Positions 34,654 through 43,885 of a stretch of DNA of 64,000 nucleotides are shown here, piece by piece; position 1 is the first letter of the stretch; the number at the start of each line of letters is the position of its first letter. The notes beneath the pieces are model-generated. The model worked only from the letters and a program-made list of their open reading frames with translations, was not told the DNA's origin and did no database searches. Location of the stretch: the NCBI RefSeq assembly GCF_030166655.1, contig NZ_CP126446.1:2294001-2358000 (forward strand). The letters run 5' to 3'. The stretch is from Pontibacillus chungwhensis (GTDB lineage: Bacteria > Bacillota > Bacilli > Bacillales > BH030062). The translations under genes were made by a program, and so were the position numbers.

Positions 34654-35142
34654 CTATAGAATATACCTATGCATACAGTCAAGACCATGAGTCGTATCAA
34701 TAATCCCATAGGAGGTATAGGGAAGTTTACGTTTGTCCATTAAAGATCCTGGATTGAACAATAAAGTCTTCTTAACCCATCTTGTTAGAGGTAAATGGGA
34801 GTGACCAAATATAATAAGATCCACTTCTTCTCCTTCAAATGCCTCGACAACCCTTTTCTCGGTTGTCTTCTTATCTCCGTGTCCATGTACAACTCCAATT
34901 TTATAACCATCGAGCTCCAAAACTAATTTCTCCGGCAGTCGATCTCGTACCTCCTCTTCTTCAATATTTCCCTGGACCCCTTGTACCTTTCCATACGAAG
35001 CTAGCTGATCGTATACTTCCAAACTACTCCAATCACCAGCATGGATAATAAGGTCTGAATTACTTAACTCTTCTTTTATGGATTCGGGGAATGCGTTCCC
35101 TTTTTTCGGCATATGTGTATCTGAGACAACAATTATTCTCAT
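34654..35142 (-). CDS. metallophosphoesterase, YfcE/MJ0936 type
   Basis: A 162-residue calcineurin-like phosphoesterase with VVSDTHMPKKG (first Asp and His), HAGDWSS, QGNIE, VVHGHGDK and FGHSHLPL metal ligands. This small family acts on phosphodiesters or as a phosphatase in the cytosol. It is divergent from the neighbouring deoxyribosyltransferase-like gene. Confidence 0.82.
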   Translation of the reverse strand: MRIIVVSDTHMPKKGNAFPESIKEELSNSDLIIHAGDWSSLEVYDQLASYGKVQGVQGNIEEEEVRDRLPEKLVLELDGYKIGVVHGHGDKKTTEKRVVEAFEGEEVDLIIFGHSHLPLTRWVKKTLLFNPGSLMDKRKLPYTSYGIIDTTHGLDCMHRYIL

Positions 35143-35174
35143 GTCTTCAATCCTCTCTTAAAGGTGGTTATATT

Positions 35175-35612
35175 ATGAAAGTTTTTCTCGCAGGCCCATT
35201 CTTTAATAAGGAAGAACGTAAACGAGTTCGTGATATTGCTGCAGTGCTACAAGATGTAAAAGGCTTAGAAGTTTTTATTCCCATGAAAAATCAATTCAAA
35301 CCACTCGAATTTGGAGAACCCCTATGGAAAAAGGCTGTGTTTTCAAATGATGTCATTCATATATTGGAATCCGACGTCATGGTTGCGATCCATGATAGCG
35401 GGAATAAACCCTACCCAGACTCTGGAACAATGTGGGAAATAGGATTTGCCTACGCAAACAGAATTCCAATCATCGTCTATACAGAAAAAGATACAATAAT
35501 GAATCTTATGATTGCAGAATCAGGTAGAGCCTTTGTATACTCATTAGAAGACTTAATCGCCTATGATTTCCAAACACTTCCTTCAAATACTTATAAGGGA
35601 GAAATTATCTGA
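35175..35612 (+). CDS. nucleoside 2-deoxyribosyltransferase-like protein
   Basis: A 145-residue protein that begins MKVFLAGPFFNKEE and contains DVMVAIHDSG and the motif DSGTMWEIGFAYA with the catalytic Glu. It matches the nucleoside deoxyribosyltransferase / YtoQ-type fold, which transfers deoxyribose between bases or acts as a hydrolase on nucleotides. The ATG at 35175 is chosen; AAAGGTGG lies 7 nt before it. Confidence 0.75.
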   Translation: MKVFLAGPFFNKEERKRVRDIAAVLQDVKGLEVFIPMKNQFKPLEFGEPLWKKAVFSNDVIHILESDVMVAIHDSGNKPYPDSGTMWEIGFAYANRIPIIVYTEKDTIMNLMIAESGRAFVYSLEDLIAYDFQTLPSNTYKGEII

Positions 35613-35727
35613 CCTTCTTTACAAGAGTGTTTTCCATTGCTACTAAAGGAGCGCTTCTGTACAATAAGAGTGACTCTATTAAACGAAGCAATGAAAGCAG
35701 TTTTATTATAGAAGGGACTTAGATATA

Positions 35728-36303
35728 TTGACTACAGTATGCCTTGTTCGACACGGTGAAACAGATTGGAATAAAGAATCTCGCCTCCAGGGCCAAGAGG
35801 ATATCCCATTAAACGACACAGGACGTAAACAGGCGAAAGAAGCTGGTTTGCACCTTAAAGGAATGGAATGGGATGTGTTCATAACAAGCCCTCTTTCAAG
35901 AGCCAAAGAAACGGCCACTATTATTTCAGAACAAATGGATGAGTCCATTCGCCTTGTGGAGATGGATCATTTTAAGGAACGTGCATTTGGAGAAGGATCA
36001 GGATTGACGTTTGAGGAAATTCGCACTCTCTACCCCAACCGGGACTACAAAGGTCAAGAAGAGTGGAATCCATTTCAGAAGAGAATTTTTGATGGCTTAC
36101 ATGACATTCAGAAACACTATAAAGATCAAAAAGTTCTTTTAGTTGCACATGGAGCTGTAATCAATGCAATTCTATCCGTCCTATCAGAGGGAGAAATCGG
36201 TTCAGGCAAAACGAAATTAATGAACGCATGTATTAGCAATATTGAACATCTGAATGAGATGTGGCAAATAAACACCTATAACGATATCAGCCACCTTTCT
36301 TAA
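35728..36303 (+). CDS. histidine phosphatase family protein
   Basis: A 191-residue phosphoglycerate-mutase-like phosphatase: LVRHGETDWN (nucleophilic His), SPLSRAKETA (second Arg), and VAHGAVINA (second His). It starts at TTG with AAGGGAC upstream. It resembles B. subtilis PhoE/YhfR. Substrate unknown. It lies just upstream of the cation antiporter gene. Confidence 0.85.
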   Translation: MTTVCLVRHGETDWNKESRLQGQEDIPLNDTGRKQAKEAGLHLKGMEWDVFITSPLSRAKETATIISEQMDESIRLVEMDHFKERAFGEGSGLTFEEIRTLYPNRDYKGQEEWNPFQKRIFDGLHDIQKHYKDQKVLLVAHGAVINAILSVLSEGEIGSGKTKLMNACISNIEHLNEMWQINTYNDISHLS

Positions 36304-36341
36304 TTTGAATTTAGATCATCAATACGGGAGTGTACTCTACA

Positions 36342-37340
36342 TTGACCTATATTTTATTTACAATAGCAGCCCTAGTAACATTTTTGCTAGCTGTTAACTT
36401 ATCGACTTATGCAGACATCATTGAAAAGAAATCGGCTGCAACAGGTGCTATGATCGGTCTCTTGCTCGGTGCGGCAACATCCTTGCCAGAAATTACAACA
36501 AGTATCACAGCTGTCACGATTGATAATCCTGACCTTGCTCTTGGTAACCTATTGGGGAGTAACCTTTTTAATGTGCTTATATTAGCCCTATTCGATCTAT
36601 ATTATCGTAGGTCTCGTCTACTCGGTTACTCTACAAACGAGCACGCAGCTACAGCAGGCCTTGGTCTGTTGATGTCGATGGTCATCTTATTATCTTTCGT
36701 CATCTCTCTCCCCTACTCTTTCTTTGGCGTTGGTCTTGATTCTTTAATCATCATTGTCTTTTACCTTGTTGGTATTAGAATTATCTCTCAGTTCACCTCT
36801 AATGAAGCCAATCAGCCGGTTGAAGAAGCAAATGCAAGACACGTACAAAGGATTCAAACTACTAGTTTACAGCAAGCGATCTTATATTTTGCACTAGCGG
36901 CTATTGGTACAATCCTTGCAGGTAGTCTTCTCACTGTAACAGGTGATCAAATTGCAAAGATTAGTGGACTCGGTTCTACATTTGTCGGTTCCTTGCTTAT
37001 TGCAGCAAGTACATCTCTGCCTGAGGCAGTTTCATCCTTTATCGCAATTCGGTTACGCAACTATTCATTAATGATGAACGGAATCCTTGGTAGTAATCTA
37101 TTCAATTTACTCATCCTTGCTGGTACAGACTTATTCTTCCGTAACGGCCCCCTTCTTCAAGCTGGGAATGAAGCGCATGTATACTCAATTATCGGTTCAA
37201 TGCTTTTAATCGCTTTAACGCTCTATGCCATTTTAAGAAAAAAACCTTTGAATACCTTTTCGTATATGTTCCCTTCCGTTTTGATTGTAATTATTTATTT
37301 AGCTTCGAGCTACTTAATTTATACGCATTCCACTGTTTAA
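36342..37340 (+). CDS. sodium/calcium exchanger family membrane protein
   Basis: A roughly 332-residue membrane protein with two homologous halves, each carrying the CaCA alpha repeat: GAATSLPEITTS with GNLLGSNLFN in the first, and ASTSLPEAVSS with GILGSNLFN in the second. Ten or so helices are evident. It exchanges cations such as Ca2+ for Na+ or H+. The TTG at 36342 is preferred, as CGGGAG precedes it by 11 nt; a GTG at 36330 coincides with that site. Confidence 0.85.
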   Translation: MTYILFTIAALVTFLLAVNLSTYADIIEKKSAATGAMIGLLLGAATSLPEITTSITAVTIDNPDLALGNLLGSNLFNVLILALFDLYYRRSRLLGYSTNEHAATAGLGLLMSMVILLSFVISLPYSFFGVGLDSLIIIVFYLVGIRIISQFTSNEANQPVEEANARHVQRIQTTSLQQAILYFALAAIGTILAGSLLTVTGDQIAKISGLGSTFVGSLLIAASTSLPEAVSSFIAIRLRNYSLMMNGILGSNLFNLLILAGTDLFFRNGPLLQAGNEAHVYSIIGSMLLIALTLYAILRKKPLNTFSYMFPSVLIVIIYLASSYLIYTHSTV

Positions 37341-37341
37341 C

Positions 37342-37369
37342 AGCCGAGCGGTATACCGCTCGGCTTTTT
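37342..37369 (+). terminator. terminator after the exchanger gene
   Basis: AGCCGAGCGGTA and TACCGCTCGGCT are a 12-bp perfect palindrome followed by T5. Confidence 0.88.
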
Positions 37370-37466
37370 CATATTCCATTCAGCCAGATCGCATAAAAGT
37401 AAGATTGACCACAAAGAAGCTCGTATGTGCTAAAATGAAATTAATAGCAAGAAAGGAGCGATAATT

Positions 37467-37826
37467 ATGAATCAACTTGTGTTTATAGAAACGGGCATGG
37501 GTGTTGATGTTCATGGCCAAAACGTAACAAAAGCATCTGTACGCGCTGTTAAAAACGCCATACATACGAACTCTATGCCGGGCATTAAAAATATTCTACC
37601 AGAACAATCTTTAGACAATATGGTGGTCAATATAAAGTTAGCTGTCCCTTGTGATAAGGAAAAGCTAGACCTTGAACAGATTCGCAACGCTATCCCTTAT
37701 GGAACTGTCACCGTTGAGGTAATGGACGGTGGAATGCTTACAACAAGTGGTATACATTTAGAAGAAAAAGAGGACAAAAACGACCTCATGTATATCGTAA
37801 ATGCTTCTGTTGAAGTAGGCTACTAA
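37467..37826 (+). CDS. Lin0512-family conserved protein
   Basis: A 119-residue protein with FIETGMGVDVHGQNVTKAS near the N terminus and GTVTVEVMDGGMLTTSG later, hallmarks of the Lin0512 family (unknown function). Its fold is probably similar to small alpha/beta tautomerase-like proteins, but that is not certain. AGAAAGGAGCG precedes the ATG. It stands 31 nt before the PH-domain gene. Confidence 0.78.
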   Translation: MNQLVFIETGMGVDVHGQNVTKASVRAVKNAIHTNSMPGIKNILPEQSLDNMVVNIKLAVPCDKEKLDLEQIRNAIPYGTVTVEVMDGGMLTTSGIHLEEKEDKNDLMYIVNASVEVGY

Positions 37827-37857
37827 AGCAAGAGACATAAGAAAGAGGAGTGAAACG

Positions 37858-38472
37858 ATGTTTAAAAAAGTAGCATCTGATGCCTTAGGTTTAAGTGATG
37901 TCGGAAAGGTCATTACCCCTGAAGATTATGACAAAGTAGATGCAGACGATTATGTCATGCATGAAGACGATGAAAAAATATTTTTCCTAATTAAATCTGC
38001 GGCTGACGAATACTGCTTTACAAACAAAGCTCTCATTCATTTAGATGGCACTAGTGCGACCAGCAAGAAACGAATGCTTCATCGGTATGATTATTATAAA
38101 CATGCCATTTCAAATGTAGCACTAGAAACCGCAGGAACAGTAGATTTAGATGTTGAGATTAAGTTTTCAATGGGGAATCAATCCTTTTCTATTGATGTGC
38201 ACAAGAAGAACATTGAAGAACTAAAAGACCTATATAAGGCTCTCCTTAAAATCAGTGAAGTGATGAGTGAGAACGAAACTTATTATGAGTTTACCAAGCA
38301 AAGCCTAGATTACGCATCTAACACGTTGAACCGAACAGACATTAAAGATAACCGCGTATTCGAAGAATTCAAATCCATCAATCAGCTTGCTTTTAACTGG
38401 TTAGTAGAGAGTAAACAAAAATATACAGTTAAAGATTTCGGAAACATCTTCGAGCGATACATCCATAACTAG
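37858..38472 (+). CDS. bacterial PH-domain protein (YvbH-like)
   Basis: A 204-residue protein: a PH-like beta domain at about residues 1-125 (FFLIKSAADEYCFTNKALIH) followed by a helical oligomerisation segment (DIKDNRVFEEFKS). It matches YvbH/DUF-type PH proteins of unknown function. It follows the Lin0512 gene closely and ends at a strong terminator. Confidence 0.78.
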   Translation: MFKKVASDALGLSDVGKVITPEDYDKVDADDYVMHEDDEKIFFLIKSAADEYCFTNKALIHLDGTSATSKKRMLHRYDYYKHAISNVALETAGTVDLDVEIKFSMGNQSFSIDVHKKNIEELKDLYKALLKISEVMSENETYYEFTKQSLDYASNTLNRTDIKDNRVFEEFKSINQLAFNWLVESKQKYTVKDFGNIFERYIHN

Positions 38473-38477
38473 TACAT

Positions 38478-38512
38478 AAAGCAGCCACCATGATAATGAT
38501 GGCTGCTTTTTT
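38478..38512 (+). terminator. terminator after the PH-domain gene
   Basis: AAAGCAGCCA and TGGCTGCTTT (with inner pairing) form a hairpin followed by T6. Confidence 0.85.
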
Positions 38513-38588
38513 GTATGAATACCTAGCATATTTCCTCCCTTCTCCCTCATACACTAAAGGGACAACCTTGAAGTGAGGTGATGTGAGT

Positions 38589-38777
38589 ATGGGAGATGTT
38601 ATCCCTTTCCCGAAGCCTAAAATCAAATTAACACATGAAGAATCAATCGAGTATAGGAAGCTCCGTGACCTTTTAGACAGAGCAGAGACTTGGAAAGAAC
38701 TGAGAATATGTCAAAAGAAAGTAGAACAGTTCAAAAAACGAGTTAAAAAACGCCACTCCCGAAACCCCTTACCGTAA
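38589..38777 (+). CDS. small basic conserved protein, unknown function
   Basis: A 62-residue protein with N-terminal MGDVIPFPKPKIK and a charged helical body ending in KKRVKKRHSRNP. The ATG at 38589 has GAGGTGA 7 nt before it; a GTG two codons upstream is less likely. Its end overlaps its own terminator (38762-38792). No family was recognised; small DNA- or RNA-binding proteins have similar composition. Confidence 0.6.
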   Translation: MGDVIPFPKPKIKLTHEESIEYRKLRDLLDRAETWKELRICQKKVEQFKKRVKKRHSRNPLP

Positions 38778-38792
38778 AGAGGGTTTTTCTTT
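38762..38792 (+). terminator. terminator overlapping the small gene's stop
   Basis: AAACCC pairs with GGGTTT across an imperfect stem, followed by TTTTTC and TTTTT. Confidence 0.55.
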
Positions 38793-38849
38793 TTGTGGTT
38801 ATTTAACTTTCGGAGTTGCTACTAAGTTTCTAAAAGATCAACTAGCCAT

Positions 38850-38883
38850 AAACATGCTCACACAAATGGGTGTGAGCATGTTT
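38850..38883 (-). terminator. hairpin after the aminotransferase gene
   Basis: AAACATGCTCACAC (38850-38863) and its exact complement (38870-38883) form a 14-bp stem three bases after the stop; the T tail on the minus strand is short. Confidence 0.65.
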
Positions 38884-38885
38884 CA

Positions 38886-40067
38886 TCAATCATTATTTGT
38901 AAATGGGAGAGTATTGAGGCGTTTAACAGCTTCTTTTAAGCGGTCTTCAGTTTCTAACAACCCTATTCGTACAAAACCTTCTCCCTTCTCTCCAAACCCT
39001 ATCCCTGGAGCTACAACGATTCCAACTTGATCGATAAGGTAATCTGCAAAAGATTCAGAAGTAAATTCACTTGGCACCTCTAGCCACATAAAGAATGAGC
39101 CCTCTGGTGCTGTAACTCGCCATCCAATATCCCGCAGTCCTTTAACAAGATAATCCCTTCTACTTTCATATAGCTTTACTAATTGCTCTACTGATTCTTG
39201 ACCGTTTTCTAGTGCTTCTGCAGCAGCCTCTTGCACCGCACCAAATAAACTCACATAATAGTGATCCTGGACAAGTTCAAGTGCTCTAATCACACTTTGA
39301 TTCCCAACAGCGAATGCCACACGCCAGCCTGCCATATTAAATGTCTTACTCATCGTATACATTTCTACACCCACGTCTTTAGCACCAGGTACCTGCAAGA
39401 AACTGAGTGGTTTCTCTCCATCAAATCCAATCGCGCCATAGGCGAAATCGTGTACGACACATATATCATGCTTGTTCGCTATTTCAATTGTATCTTCAAA
39501 GAACGATTCTGTTGCGGTAGCTGATGTAGGATTGTTAGGGTAATTCAAAAACATCAACTTCGCTTTATGAAACGTATCCTCCCCAATCTGATCATATCGA
39601 GGAAGAAAATCATTTTCCTTTAAGAGCGGCATCCTCTCAGTGTGTGCATTGGCCATCGCCACCCCTGACAAATAATCAGGGTAACCAGGATCAGGAACGA
39701 GCGCGGTATCCCCTTCATCAAGGAAACATTGACTGATCTCCACAAGTCCTGTTTTGCTACCAAACAGAACCGCTACCTCTTTCTCAGGATCAAGGTCTAC
39801 ATCATACTCGCGTTTATAAAAATTGGCTACCGATTCCTTTAAAAATGAAAACCCTCTAAAGGGAGAATATTTATGGTAGGTCTCATTATCCGCCGCACGT
39901 TTCAAAGCCTCTGTCACAAATGAAGGAGTCGGCTGATCAGGATTTCCCTGGCCTAAATTGATCATTTCCTGACCACCTTCTTCTGCTCTTTTCACTTTAT
40001 CTACTAGCTTAGCAAAGAACTGTTCAGGCAGACGTTCGAGCGTTTTAGAATATGTAAATTGCTTCAT
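38886..40067 (-). CDS. mtnE: PLP-dependent aminotransferase, MtnE-like
   Basis: A 393-residue fold-type I aminotransferase. It has INLGQGNPDQPTP, the SPFRG and DPGYPDYLSGV motifs, LNYPNNPTSA, DFAYG and the PLP-binding Lys in MSKTFNMAGWR. It is closest to MtnE-type enzymes (ketomethiobutyrate to methionine) but may act on LL-diaminopimelate or other amino acids. It has its own promoter and lies outside any mtn operon; no S-box riboswitch was found upstream. Confidence 0.75.
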   Translation of the reverse strand: MKQFTYSKTLERLPEQFFAKLVDKVKRAEEGGQEMINLGQGNPDQPTPSFVTEALKRAADNETYHKYSPFRGFSFLKESVANFYKREYDVDLDPEKEVAVLFGSKTGLVEISQCFLDEGDTALVPDPGYPDYLSGVAMANAHTERMPLLKENDFLPRYDQIGEDTFHKAKLMFLNYPNNPTSATATESFFEDTIEIANKHDICVVHDFAYGAIGFDGEKPLSFLQVPGAKDVGVEMYTMSKTFNMAGWRVAFAVGNQSVIRALELVQDHYYVSLFGAVQEAAAEALENGQESVEQLVKLYESRRDYLVKGLRDIGWRVTAPEGSFFMWLEVPSEFTSESFADYLIDQVGIVVAPGIGFGEKGEGFVRIGLLETEDRLKEAVKRLNTLPFTNND

Positions 40068-40099
40068 GTCGTTCCTCCTTTAAACGGTCTTAATAAGAA

Positions 40100-40128
40100 A
40101 GAATAGACCCATTCTCGCTTTTTGTAAA
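40100..40128 (-). promoter_or_regulatory. sigma-A promoter of the aminotransferase gene
   Basis: On the minus strand TTTACA (40128-40123), a 17-nt spacer and TATTCT (40105-40100); start codon 33 nt downstream. Confidence 0.55.
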
Positions 40129-40213
40129 GGCTGAATTTTCTTACATCTATTTTATGAATACGTTTTCTTTGATCGATCTTTCTTACAGTCATGGTGGACC
40201 CCACAGGTAAAAT

Positions 40214-40246
40214 AAAAAAAAGCTAACCTAATGGCTAGCTTTTTTT
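40214..40246 (-). terminator. terminator of the small ORF
   Basis: AAAAAAAGCTA and TAGCTTTTTTT form an 11-bp stem around CC/GG; the small ORF stop codon lies in its base. It has a T run on both strands. Confidence 0.7.
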
Positions 40247-40403
40247 ACGACTTATAATGAAATTTGGAAAGGTCTGTCTGAAAAATTGGGTTCTCATTCG
40301 TGAACCTGGCAGATGAAATCAGTCTTTTATTTTTCTTTCGAATTTTATACCCACCTGTACAAATATCATGCCATGGTGCTTGGTACATCAATCGTCCATT
40401 CAA
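40245..40403 (-). CDS. small uncharacterised protein (52 residues)
   Basis: This short frame starts at TTG 40403 with GGAGGG 7 nt before it and encodes a basic peptide with MYQAPWHDICTGGYKIRKKN in the first half and FTNENPIFQTDLSKFHYKS at the end. Coding is supported by the strong ribosome site and by a terminator at the stop codon. It occupies what otherwise looks like a 500-nt gap between the aminotransferase and proA. No family was recognised. Confidence 0.6.
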   Translation of the reverse strand: MNGRLMYQAPWHDICTGGYKIRKKNKRLISSARFTNENPIFQTDLSKFHYKS

Positions 40404-40555
40404 CACCTATCCCTCCATACGTTTGTCTTAAGGATAGTGTTAACGGAAAACATTTATCTTATAAATGAATAGGACATATAGAATTAGTTATTTACAAAAA
40501 GGGAATACAATTGCGGTCAATGGATCCCCTTCCTCAAACTTAAGGCTAACAGTAT

Positions 40556-41815
40556 TTAACGAATCTGCCCCGTACCTTTCATTTGGTACTTAATAGTCGT
40601 TAAGGCAGGAAGCCCCATTGGACCACGAGCATGGAGTTTCTGAGTAGAAATACCAATCTCTGCTCCAAATCCAAGTGCGCCTCCATCTGTGAAGCGAGTT
40701 GATGCATTGTGATAAAGCGCGCTTGCGTCTACTAGCTTCATAAATAGATCCACATTTTGAAGATCTTCAGAAATGATCGCTTCAGAGTGTTTCGTGCCGT
40801 AAATCTCAATGTGCTCAATGGCTTCTGTAACATCACGAACGACTTTCATCGCTATGTGCTTACTCAAATATTCTTCAGCCCAGTCCTTTTCGACAGCTTC
40901 TGAAGCACCAGGAATCGCTTCAACAGCTAATTTATCTCCATGAACCACAATGCCATGCTCTTCTAATGAGGCTACAAGTGCCTCTTTATGATTGTTAAGC
41001 CAGTTCTCATGAATAATAACGGTTTCGGCAGCATTACACACAGCAGGTCGATCCGTTTTAGCATTAATAAGAATGGAAATGGCTTTTTCAACATCTGCTG
41101 TTTCATCAATATAAATATGACAATTCCCAACCCCAGTTTCTAAGACAGGAACAGTAGCATTGTTCACAACAGCTTGAATTAAAGAGCCCCCACCGCGAGG
41201 AATTAATACATCAATATATTCTTTCATTGTAAATAAAGCATTCGTCGCCTTGCGGTCTGTACTTGCAATAAATTGAATAGCGTCCCTAGGAATTCTTGTA
41301 TCTTGAAGGCCTTCTTGCATCACTTCAACAATCTTTTTGTTCGATTCAAGGGCTGAAGAGCCTCCTTTAAGGACAATGGCATTTCCAGATTTTAAAGCAA
41401 GGCCGGTAGCATCCACGGTCACATTTGGACGGGCTTCATAAATCATTCCGATAACGCCAAGGGGAACGGTCACTTTCTGTACCTGAAGACCGTTATCAAG
41501 TGTCCAGTCCGATTGAACAATGCCAGTTGGGTCCTCAAGCTCAGCAACTTCACGTAGGCCATTAGCGAAATCTGTAATGCGCTCTTTTGTGAGAGTAAGA
41601 CGATCCATAAAAGCATCTTCATACCCTTTCTCCCGACCCTTGATAAGATCACGTTCGTTTGCTTTTAATATCTCTTGCCATTCTGTTTCTAATTGTTCAG
41701 CAATCGCGTACAAAGCTTTATTTTTTTCCTCTGTAGTTAATACAGAGAGCGTTTTAGACGCTTTCTTGGCTTGAATCGCCTGAGCTTCCACATTCGTTTG
41801 TTCTTTGGTAATCAT
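40556..41815 (-). CDS. proA: gamma-glutamyl phosphate reductase
   Basis: A 419-residue protein of the aldehyde dehydrogenase superfamily, ProA type. It shows IYEARPNVTVDA, LKGGSSA, IPRGGGSLI, and the catalytic Cys in RPAVCNAAET. It reduces gamma-glutamyl phosphate to glutamate semialdehyde. AGGAGGAAT precedes the ATG. It is third of a proC-proB-proA operon. Confidence 0.95.
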   Translation of the reverse strand: MITKEQTNVEAQAIQAKKASKTLSVLTTEEKNKALYAIAEQLETEWQEILKANERDLIKGREKGYEDAFMDRLTLTKERITDFANGLREVAELEDPTGIVQSDWTLDNGLQVQKVTVPLGVIGMIYEARPNVTVDATGLALKSGNAIVLKGGSSALESNKKIVEVMQEGLQDTRIPRDAIQFIASTDRKATNALFTMKEYIDVLIPRGGGSLIQAVVNNATVPVLETGVGNCHIYIDETADVEKAISILINAKTDRPAVCNAAETVIIHENWLNNHKEALVASLEEHGIVVHGDKLAVEAIPGASEAVEKDWAEEYLSKHIAMKVVRDVTEAIEHIEIYGTKHSEAIISEDLQNVDLFMKLVDASALYHNASTRFTDGGALGFGAEIGISTQKLHARGPMGLPALTTIKYQMKGTGQIR

Positions 41816-41836
41816 AGATCCATTCCTCCTCGCTTA

Positions 41837-42970
41837 TTAGACACTTACTGGTAAGGCAAAATCAAGATGACATACGAAGTCTTCACGTTCAACGGCTGGT
41901 TGTTTATATTTAGAAAGCTGATCAATAGGCTGGCCAATGAAAGATTTGAATGTTGCCGAAGAATAATTTACAACCCCAAGGCCTACTTCCTCTCCGTCAC
42001 TATCCATAACTCGAACGACAGCGCCTTTATCAAAATCACCTTGTACGTTCGTAATGTGAGCGGGATGTAAACTATCCTTTTGCTGCACAATGGTATCCTT
42101 CGTCACCATATCTATGATAACTTCACCTTCTGGTCCTGAATTAAAAGCAATCCATTGTTTCTTTTGATCCAGATTTGTTGTATCTGGTTTAGAGGTGAAG
42201 TACGTTCCTTTTGCTTGTTGGTGAACCGCGTCATAAACAATATTTTGCGTTGACGCTTTACCTAGGAATGAAGAGATCCCAGAAGCCATCGCAATCTTAA
42301 AGGCATCTATTTTAGATTTCATACCTCCTGTTCCAACTGAACTTCCTGACCCTCCAGCAGAGGCTTCAATTTCATCTGTTATTTCCTGAACTTGTGATAC
42401 AAGTTTTGCATGTGGGTTATCATTCGGATTTTCATCATAAAGTCCATCAATATCTGAAAGAATAATAAGTTGATCAGCATCAACTAAACCAGCTACTTTG
42501 GCAGATAATGTGTCGTTATCTCCGAATTTAAGAAAATCCATCGTAATCGTATCGTTTTCATTAACAATTGGTATAATCCCTCGATCAAGCAGGACATTAA
42601 TTGTACTTCTTGCGTTATTATAACGGTCCTCATCAGAGAAGTCGCTTCTAGTAATTAGAATTTGACTTCCCACATAACCGTGTGAAAGAAATAAGTCAGA
42701 ATAAGATTCAATGAGAAGTCCCTGACCAATGGATGCTGCAGCCTGCTTCTCAGCAAGATCTGTCGGACGCTCTAAGCAGCCAAGTTTCCGATAACCAGCA
42801 GCAACTGCGCCAGATGATACTAGTAACACTTCATGGCCTTCATCTTTCAAACGGACGACTTCATCCACGATTTTCTCTAGTTTTCGGCGACTAATCTCTC
42901 CGTGCATACTTGTTAAAGAACTGCTTCCAATTTTAATGACAATACGTTTCGATTCGGTGTCGGTGATCAT
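41837..42970 (-). CDS. proJ: glutamate 5-kinase (ProJ/ProB)
   Basis: A 377-residue protein: an amino-acid kinase domain (VIKIGSSSLTS, LVSSGAVAAG, IVNENDTI, GTGGMKSKIDA) and a C-terminal PUA domain (about 275-377). It phosphorylates glutamate as the first step to proline. The ATG at 42970 is preceded by AGGAGGAACTT; an in-frame TTG five codons upstream is not. The order reductase-kinase-semialdehyde dehydrogenase matches the salt-inducible proHJA operon of Halobacillus. Confidence 0.93.
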   Translation of the reverse strand: MITDTESKRIVIKIGSSSLTSMHGEISRRKLEKIVDEVVRLKDEGHEVLLVSSGAVAAGYRKLGCLERPTDLAEKQAAASIGQGLLIESYSDLFLSHGYVGSQILITRSDFSDEDRYNNARSTINVLLDRGIIPIVNENDTITMDFLKFGDNDTLSAKVAGLVDADQLIILSDIDGLYDENPNDNPHAKLVSQVQEITDEIEASAGGSGSSVGTGGMKSKIDAFKIAMASGISSFLGKASTQNIVYDAVHQQAKGTYFTSKPDTTNLDQKKQWIAFNSGPEGEVIIDMVTKDTIVQQKDSLHPAHITNVQGDFDKGAVVRVMDSDGEEVGLGVVNYSSATFKSFIGQPIDQLSKYKQPAVEREDFVCHLDFALPVSV

Positions 42971-43002
42971 AAGTTCCTCCTGCAATTTAGTTTGTTTCAG
43001 TT

Positions 43003-43842
43003 TTAGTGGGTTGCGAGCGGGGGCTTTTCCATTTGTTTCGCCATCTCTTTAGAACGAGTTGCCGCTCCTTTAATGGCAGCCGTAATCGCTTCTCCCCCTC
43101 TGTGCTTGTCGAGCGCTTTCAATCCAGCAGCCGTTGTTCCATTTGGAGATGTGACGTTTTCTCTTAATTCAGTTGGGGATTCATCTCTTTCCTGAATCAT
43201 CTTGGCAGCTCCGAGAATGGTTTGAGCACCAATAGACCTCGCTATTTCACTATCTAATCCAGCTTCTAGGCCCGCCTGTTCAATGTGTTCCATGAGATTA
43301 TAGAAGTACGCAGGGCCACTGCCTGCAATTCCAGTGAAAATATCCATTTGATCCTCATCAATGACGTAAGCTTCGCCAAAGGATTCCATTAATGTCTTAG
43401 TGAAGGTTATTCGATCTTTAGGGGCATAGGCACCAGGTGCGATAGCCGTGGCTGATTCCCCGATCATGCTAGAAGTGTTTGGCATGACTCGAATCACTTG
43501 TTGTTTCTCTGGTAAGTGATCCTCCATGTATGAAGTTGAAATTCCTGCTAATACAGAAATGATGGTTTGTTGTGGGTTTAAATGAGGCTTTAATGATTCT
43601 AGTACAGAATCAATATCTTTTGGTTTCATCGCTAATATAAATAGGTCAATCTTTTCAAAATCTAACTGTTCACGTTTCTTGGCTTGAATGCCATATTTAT
43701 ACTTCAACTCGTTTAAACGGTTGGTATTACTACGGTTTGATACGATAATTTGATTCGGAGTGACCTGCTTAGACTGAACCATTCCTGAGATCATAGCTTC
43801 AGCCATAGATCCTGCTCCTAAAAAAGCAATCGTTTGTGCCAC
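43003..43842 (-). CDS. proH: pyrroline-5-carboxylate reductase (ProH/ProC)
   Basis: A 279-residue NADPH-dependent reductase: N-terminal Rossmann motif FLGAGSMAEAMISG, VSNRSNTNRL, VIRVMPNTSSMIGE, and the conserved GSGPAYFYNLMEH and TSPNGTTAAGL segments. It makes proline from pyrroline-5-carboxylate. The GTG start at 43842 has GGGAG 12 nt upstream, a long spacing. As first gene in the operon it supports osmolyte rather than anabolic proline production. Confidence 0.92.
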   Translation of the reverse strand: MAQTIAFLGAGSMAEAMISGMVQSKQVTPNQIIVSNRSNTNRLNELKYKYGIQAKKREQLDFEKIDLFILAMKPKDIDSVLESLKPHLNPQQTIISVLAGISTSYMEDHLPEKQQVIRVMPNTSSMIGESATAIAPGAYAPKDRITFTKTLMESFGEAYVIDEDQMDIFTGIAGSGPAYFYNLMEHIEQAGLEAGLDSEIARSIGAQTILGAAKMIQERDESPTELRENVTSPNGTTAAGLKALDKHRGGEAITAAIKGAATRSKEMAKQMEKPPLATH

Positions 43843-43885
43843 TACTTTAACACGCTCCCTTTTGGCTTTTGTAACAACGATGATT

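Noticed and set aside
40150-40260. T-box-like GGTGGACCCC followed by a hairpin with T run
   Set aside because: The plus strand has no gene downstream, the specifier stem is absent, and the hairpin is better explained as terminator of the small minus-strand ORF.
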